Source: Rotaria sordida
Lineage: Eukaryota > Rotifera > Eurotatoria > Philodinida > Philodinidae
DNA length: 64,000 bases
Assembly: GCA_905250125.1 (NCBI GenBank)
Contig: CAJNOL010000328.1
Coordinates: 62,001-126,000 of the forward strand
Direction: 5' to 3'
The notes beneath the pieces were generated by a model. It saw nothing but the letters and a program-made list of their open reading frames with translations, was not told where the DNA came from and ran no database searches. Every line of letters starts with the position of its first letter. Within the stretch, counting starts at the first letter, position 1. This document shows positions 59,915 through 64,000 of the stretch, in pieces. Made by a program: the position numbers and the translations under genes.

Positions 59915-62320
59915 TTATAAACCAGGTGTTATTATATCAGTTAAACCATAAGGTTTAATTGTTTTTCCTAAAGTTGATTTTTCATTAGTTGAACTAAGTA
60001 ATGGTATTGTTTGTTCATATTGTTGATTTTTAATATTTTCAACAAAGGAAACAAGTGTTGAATTATGTTTAATTGTTGTTGATGGTGAATCAAGTAACAT
60101 AATTGATGTTGTTTGTGTTATTGAACTAATACGTGGTCCAATCGGTTGATGATGATGATAACAAGTTAAAAAATGTTCATCTTGTTCATCATTAGTTATC
60201 ATTGAATTTTGACGTATTTGTTGATTTTGATTTGTTAATGGAATTTCTGATAATGAATAAGCACTACAAATACTTTGACGATAATTAGAAGTTTGTGTTA
60301 GATTTATTATTGGTTTTGGTGCAATTAATACTCTTGTATAACGTTTACCATTCGAATAAAAATGTTCATGTACACCTTGTGATGGATTATGAATTAACAT
60401 TAAATTTTTTGCACGTTTTGCTAAACGTTCTGATGATGAAGAAAATAATAAGATATTATGACAAGTAAATAAACGACGAAGTTCATGACGAAAAACTCGA
60501 CCAGTACATGCATATAGAAAAAAATTTGAAGCTAAAGAACAAAAAAAAACCGAATGAATGAATGAATAAATAAAAGAATTTAATTTAATTCGTTTTTGTT
60601 TTTTTTTTTCTTTATAAACGTACAATGATTTATATATTGAGATATTTCAGCTATTATTTTTCCTATTGCAATATGAGCATTTAATGTTGATGAACGTTGT
60701 TCAATATTACCATAAATAGCATCAATTAATTGCATTATTGATATTGGCATTGAACAAATACAAAATGCAAATGATACAGCTAATAACATTGTTGTTAAAC
60801 GACGATTAACTCGTCGATATGCTAAAGTTTTTGTTAGTGTATATTTTTCTTGTTGAGATGAATGTAAAATATTATGTTTAGATTTTTTATTTAATTTATT
60901 TAAACTATTATTTGTTGTTGATGTTGATGAAGATGATATTGAACAAGATTTTTTATTATGATTAATATGATTTTCATTTATTGTTTGTTGTTGTAAATAT
61001 TTATTTGTATTACGTGCATTTAATAAACTTTTTATAATTAATATATTAAGTGTTATTAAAAGTGTAAATGGACAAAATGAATATTTAAATGAATCAATCC
61101 ATGTAAAATATTTTATAAATAATGATTGATCATTTAATGGTATACAATGTAATACAGTTGAAGATAAATGAAATGTCCATAAAAAATGTGCATTTATTAA
61201 GAAAAATATTGTAAATACAAGTAATAACATATAGCGTGCACGTTTTACTGTACAAATTTGACTAGCACGTAAAGGTTGAGAAACAGCTATATATCGTTCG
61301 AATGTCATTGCAACTGTTATCCAGACACTAGAAAAAAAAATTTTTTTTTTTTTTTTGTAATTCATTAATAAGTTAGAAATAAGTTGAGTCTTATGAACCT
61401 CTGTGGCCAAGTAATGACCGTTTTACTGAATTTTTCAGTAAATATCTAAAAATGAATCGAAAATTCAGTAAAGTAGTCGTAACTTGACTCCAGAAGCTCA
61501 TGGACATGAACTCTTTGAAAATTTTTCTACTCTTATCGAGACTCTCCTTCTAGAATCAACGATGAGTTATAATTCGGTTAGTTCTCTTCTCATTAATGTC
61601 ATTCAATCTTTTGTTTTGAGGCAAACAAAACTTATGACACATAATAACCGTTATCTGATACATTGGATTATTCATACAAAAATAACAACAAGATAAAATC
61701 ATGTTTTGATAATCATGACAATCAAACAGATGTATATTATTATGTTTATTTAAAATATATATCAGTTTACTAGTCTTGTATTTTCAATATAAAGACTAAC
61801 TATTCAATTATCTGAGTGACTGTTACACGGAGAAAAGAAAAGAAAAGAAGAATTATGATTTTTTATTAAGATTTTGATGGCAGCAAACTTTAAAGACATT
61901 ATGACATTTATCTTTTAAAGATATTAAAAAAAGAAAAAATATATATATATAAAATATAATTAAACATATTATTATTGCTTACCTACAATCAGCAAAAAAG
62001 AAAAATGCAAATGTGCCTAATTTACAGCACATATTACAAGCTAAAATTGGTCTTTGTTTGTCTAATAATTCTAACCAACGATTAAGACAACCAATCCAAA
62101 GTACGAATGTATCAGCAATAGCCAATGCAGCCATATAGAAACATGATGATGAATGTCGCATACGACCTCGTCTCATAACAACAAATGTTAACGTATTACA
62201 AGTAGTACCAATTAATAATAAACATGGTAAAATAAATTCTTCACTACGTGAAGCTATTTGAACAAAACGATTATTAGATGTAAAATCTGATGTATTTGTT
62301 GATAGTATTGTACTGTTCAT
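59915..62320 (-). CDS. Rhodopsin-like (class A) neuropeptide-receptor-type GPCR
   Basis: Three exons, 552 aa: 61983-62320, 60624-61327, 59915-60531. The N terminus has three sequons (NST, NTS, TSNN region) and no signal peptide. TM1 includes GTTCNTL (the conserved Asn), TM2 has LAIADTFVLW (conserved Asp), TM3 starts with CNMCCKLG and ends at the intact ERY (in MTFERYIAVSQPL). TM6 is FAFCICSMP and TM7/H8 reads SSNFFLYACTGRVFRHELRRLF. Loop 3 is long (~100 residues, Ser/Asn/Lys-rich), and the C-terminal tail is ~190 residues with many Ser/Thr. The pattern resembles lophotrochozoan peptide receptors of the FMRFamide/TRH-like group, but the ligand cannot be called. Intron 1 (655 bp) interrupts TM3. 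Confidence 0.88.
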
Positions 62321-63922
62321 TCTTATTCGTTTTACATTTAAAAAATAATGATTACATTTTATAACTAAAATATATGAAAGAGAAAAAAAAAATATTATGA
62401 TCGTAAATCGAGATATAGTGTATGACGTTTAAATGATGATCATCATCAAATGATCGTTATCTGTCACATTCGAATGCATTGTTCAATAGATGGTTGTCAT
62501 CAACGAAGGTCTACTATCGTACACATACTTACATAAAGTCAAAGGCAACATTTTTGCCATACTTATATCAAAGAGGTCAGGATAAGCATATCAGAATTGG
62601 AATCTCTACTTAATATCTATTACCAAAATATCTTAAGAAAAAATTCTATTCTTTCGAAGGAAATATATTCATATACATAGAATATTCAGACTCTTAAGTT
62701 AAAATGAAAAGATTTTACGAGCGTAACGTCATGTTATTTAAAAATCTTGATACGATGAAATATATTCTCTATATCTTCATGTCAAGATGTATACATATAT
62801 ACATGCATGTCTATGATAACAATAAATTTTTGTGATTCTATCTTTATTCAGCGTACGATCTAAATTAAGCTTACGGATGATAATGAGGTATCTTAATTAT
62901 AATTAATAGCTGTCTTGTGTTTTTATTGACACATCACAGTAACTATACATTTAACTGTTTAGAATTCAATTGATATGTATATATCAAAATGAACGCAAAA
63001 CTTTCATCGGAAATTATTCTAATGATATATCAATAAACGGGTTTTTCTCTCTTGACAATTAATATCAATTTATTATGGATAATATATTTTGATACTTTTG
63101 TTTTTTTTATAAATATGTATTAAAAGAAAAACATATAACATGACATAGAAATGTACTGCTTACTCATTTATATTCTTTTCTCGAATGTCAAATATTGCTA
63201 AAATTAAAAAAAAGAAAATTTTGCGCATCAGTCATCATGAATACAAAACAACTATTTAATTAAGAAAAGTACTTTTATTTTCCACGAACGCTTACAATGT
63301 GTTATTTTAATAAATAAAAAACAAAAGAAATTATAATATAATATTCATTAGAAAAATAAAACATAAGAAAATTTACTTACATCTAACAAATATCGATCTA
63401 TACAATCAATATTTCAAATTTTATCGTCAGATAATTTTAACCTTCAAAAAATTTATCCGACGATGATATCAAAAATCATGGTCAACCTCTAAGCTTTCTC
63501 ATAAAACATCATTCGATTTTTGTTTCAGTATGTGATAAGAAAAGGAGATACATAGTCTTAATAATAAAACAAACTACTATCAAAAATTAAATTATGATTT
63601 GATGGTCGTTCCGCCTATATGCATGTATATAGAGTCCCATTACTCTCATTCATTTTTTTTTGCCTCATCGACATATCTACTCAGGCGAACTGTGTGTGTA
63701 GTCGGAAAATAGTTTCGCTATCCAGATTACGCAACTAGCAAATGCATCTTCTCTCTGTCTCTGTCTCTTGCTCAACCCATTAGAATTCCTACTTTCTCGC
63801 TCGTCTCAAATATACATATTTCCATCTCCTTCTTTCTTTTGTCGGATGAATGGGCGTCTCATTTGTCTTTATAATATGAAATAAGTCGACGTACTCATCA
63901 TCACTTGAAAGAATAAACGACA
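62321..63922. other. Intergenic, divergent promoter region
   Basis: 1.6 kb between the GPCR start and a probable rightward gene. Mostly AT-rich. The last ~320 bp (63600-63920) are GC-richer with a CT-rich tract (about 63750-63775), as expected just upstream of a transcription start. Confidence 0.45.
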
Positions 63923-64000
63923 ATGGAGAGATCAACAATGTATATTGAATCTTCTCAAGATTATACATGTGATTGTATAAGAGCTCATCATTTTTTCGTA
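63923..64000 (+). CDS. Possible 5' end of a gene cut by the right edge
   Basis: ATG at 63923 in an A-rich context (GACAATGG) opens a frame of 26 codons to the window end without a stop: a Met-Glu-Arg-Ser-Thr start, then YIESSQDYTCDC. It is preceded by the GC-richer promoter-like region. Too short to identify. It could be a chance frame. Confidence 0.4.
   Translation, partial: MERSTMYIESSQDYTCDCIRAHHFFV

Noticed and set aside
1-64000. CRISPR arrays, operons, ribosome binding sites, bacterial replication origins
   Set aside because: The window is intron-rich animal nuclear DNA; no such prokaryotic structures are present.

Overview
The window looks like nuclear DNA of a bdelloid rotifer (Rotaria/Adineta type). 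The sequence shows about 70% A+T, spliced genes with many short GT-AG introns (mostly 45-90 bp), codons strongly biased to A/T, orphan rhodopsin-like receptors, and degenerate TGTGGG/CCCACA arrays, which match the telomeric hexamer reported for bdelloids. The species is an inference. I rebuilt exons by hand. Every junction quoted is GT-AG and keeps frame, and all but the two edge genes give a complete reading frame.

Layout. Left: an unidentified minus-strand gene cut by the window edge (286-1060). Then a plus-strand protein with about five small helical repeats and a C-terminal NYN/PIN nuclease-like domain (2316-4211), behind a promoter carrying a perfect heat-shock element and a TATA box. 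Then a Gln/His-rich protein (5102-7449), PEX11-gamma (minus, 8979-9835) and CC2D1/Lgd (minus, 19 exons, 10079-16872). CC2D1 shares a 289-bp divergent promoter with TMF1 (plus, 25 exons, 17162-26194). ORC5 follows (plus, 26408-29294) and converges on SEL1L3 (minus, 21 exons, 29455-36442). One SEL1L3 intron is almost completely filled by an antisense tetraspanin gene (33354-34316).

Middle and right: gene-poor DNA with foldback repeats, a nuclear receptor (minus, 39915-42232), a GPCR pseudogene fragment (about 46775-47030) next to its intact intronless relative (minus, 48793-49767), pinin (plus, 52299-53408), a telomere-like block (about 55850-56507), a mucin-like single-pass membrane protein (minus, 57495-58839), a second GPCR (minus, 59915-62320) and the probable start of another gene at the right edge (63923-64000, plus).

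Several genes serve trafficking and organelles: CC2D1 (ESCRT-III/endosome), TMF1 (Golgi tether), PEX11 (peroxisome division) and SEL1L3 (Sel1-repeat membrane protein). The CC2D1/TMF1 promoter has a UPRE-like TGACGTGG core between inverted CCAAT boxes, so shared secretory-stress control is possible. Long imperfect inverted repeats (160-670 bp) sit in introns and intergenic DNA and explain most of the non-coding structure. The items most worth following up are the repeat-NYN protein with its heat-shock promoter, the tightly nested tetraspanin, the telomere-fusion-like block and the foldback families.
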